From contig NZ_CP064703.1 in NCBI RefSeq assembly GCF_023101085.1, forward strand, positions 2,480,001 to 2,544,000: 64,000 bases of DNA. The letters are read 5' to 3'. Source of the stretch: Bradyrhizobium sp. 170 (lineage in GTDB: Bacteria; Pseudomonadota; Alphaproteobacteria; Rhizobiales; Xanthobacteraceae). Every line of letters begins with the position of its first letter. Within the stretch, counting starts at the first letter, position 1. The translations under genes were made by a program, and so were the position numbers. The notes under the pieces are model-generated. The model searched no databases and was not told where the DNA came from. It saw only the letters and a program-made list of their open reading frames with translations. This document shows, in pieces, positions 63,656 to 64,000 of the stretch.

Positions 63656-64000
63656 TCAACCAAGCAGCAGCTTGAATCGAGCCAAAAACTGCTTCTCGGC
63701 CCGGGCTGCGGTCCACGGCGTCAGATAATCGCGCACCGTGGTCTCGGGCAGGCCGGGATCCCTGCCGAACAGGCGCTTGGCCTCTCCTTCCGAAAATCCG
63801 GCCAGATGGGTGGCTTCGAGATAGGCCGCACCGCGATCGGCCGCCTTGATGGCCTTGGTGATTTCGTCCGCGAGAACCGGCGGCAGGCCGAAGCGGATAT
63901 GGATCGCCGCGAGCAGGCGCTTCTCCACCACCTTGTAGTCGCCGCCCAGCACTGCCTTGAACGGCGAGATCATGTCGCCGATGACATATTCCGGCGCGTC
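63656..64000 (-). CDS. HD-domain hydrolase, C-terminal part
   Basis: The last 114 codons of a gene that runs off the window end (open frame at the edge, D-A-P-E-Y-V-I-G-D-M). The motif G-D-M-I-S-P-F-K and the following helices with R-L-L-A-A-I-H-I-R-F-G-L-P resemble YfbR/HD-family nucleotide phosphohydrolases, in which the aspartate here is the last metal ligand. The N-terminal H...HD lies outside. The phosphatase gene follows 91 bases later. Confidence 0.7.
   Translation of the reverse strand, partial: DAPEYVIGDMISPFKAVLGGDYKVVEKRLLAAIHIRFGLPPVLADEITKAIKAADRGAAYLEATHLAGFSEGEAKRLFGRDPGLPETTVRDYLTPWTAARAEKQFLARFKLLLG

Overview
The window is a dense, GC-rich chromosomal segment of an alphaproteobacterium in the Rhizobiales, most likely Bradyrhizobium or a close relative. 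The inference rests on gene content: a fused trpE(G) behind a leaderless trpL-type attenuator, a CcrM-type adenine methyltransferase with clustered GANTC sites, small families typical of this group (DUF1236, DUF6894, DUF3096, DUF2007), a GTTC-N7-GTTC LexA-type box, and many short palindromic intergenic repeats. I see no rRNA, tRNA, CRISPR array, phage or insertion sequence. It reads as core chromosome with small accessory patches.

Region by region. 0-3 kb: end of a dienelactone hydrolase, an epimerase-family protein, a small RelE/ParE-type toxin-antitoxin pair and an extradiol-dioxygenase-like protein. 2.9-5.8 kb: trpL, attenuator, trpE(G) and apt. 5.9-9.8 kb, minus strand: lemA and an M48 protease, then two paralogous ParA/MinD-like ATPases and a GIY-YIG protein behind a 20-bp palindrome. 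10-17.5 kb: an Rsm22/METTL17-like protein with four cysteines, SMC, a DsbA-like oxidoreductase, a DciA-like DUF721 protein and MutY. 17.5-24.3 kb: an accessory patch with a thioesterase, an FAD monooxygenase, three NTF2/SnoaL-like proteins, two glutathione transferases, an XRE-MmyB regulator and a LysR regulator. 24.4-29.9 kb: a small membrane protein, CcrM, a zinc metallopeptidase, MoaB, a MarR-GNAT fusion translationally coupled to a 47-residue protein, and a short glycosyltransferase-like protein. 30-37.5 kb: a radical SAM protein with a LexA-type box, VOC and GNAT proteins, RNase HII, a GT39-like membrane protein, a uracil-DNA glycosylase with too few cysteines for the usual Fe-S cluster, and ETF-ubiquinone oxidoreductase. 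37.8-44.9 kb: TPR lipoprotein-like secreted protein, ispE, a LysE exporter, a polyprenyl diphosphate synthase, DUF2007 and a TrmN6-like methyltransferase, a 32-residue membrane protein and an S49 peptidase. 45-54.6 kb: glyQ-glyS-methyltransferase, DUF1236, DUF3096, pyruvate phosphate dikinase with a histone-H1-like tail, and a SleB-type cell-wall hydrolase. 54.9-64 kb: an MFS transporter, an AcuI-like reductase, a secreted hypothetical protein, DUF6894, a chemotaxis receptor, a 906-residue DUF2339 membrane protein, a tyrosine-phosphatase-like protein and the end of an HD hydrolase.

Genes that probably work together: trpL regulates trpE(G); lemA with M48 protease; the two ParA-like ATPases as a pair; the divergent XRE/SnoaL and SnoaL/monooxygenase units; DUF2007 with the methyltransferase; glyQ with glyS. 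DNA maintenance and repair is well represented (smc, mutY, udg, rnhB, ccrM, dciA-like). The leads I consider strongest are the ParA pair with one altered Walker A motif, the Fe-S-less uracil glycosylase, the LexA-type box before the radical SAM gene, the PPDK tail, the GTGA-coupled microprotein and the palindrome before the GIY-YIG gene. All functions are assigned from sequence motifs only; no database search was run.
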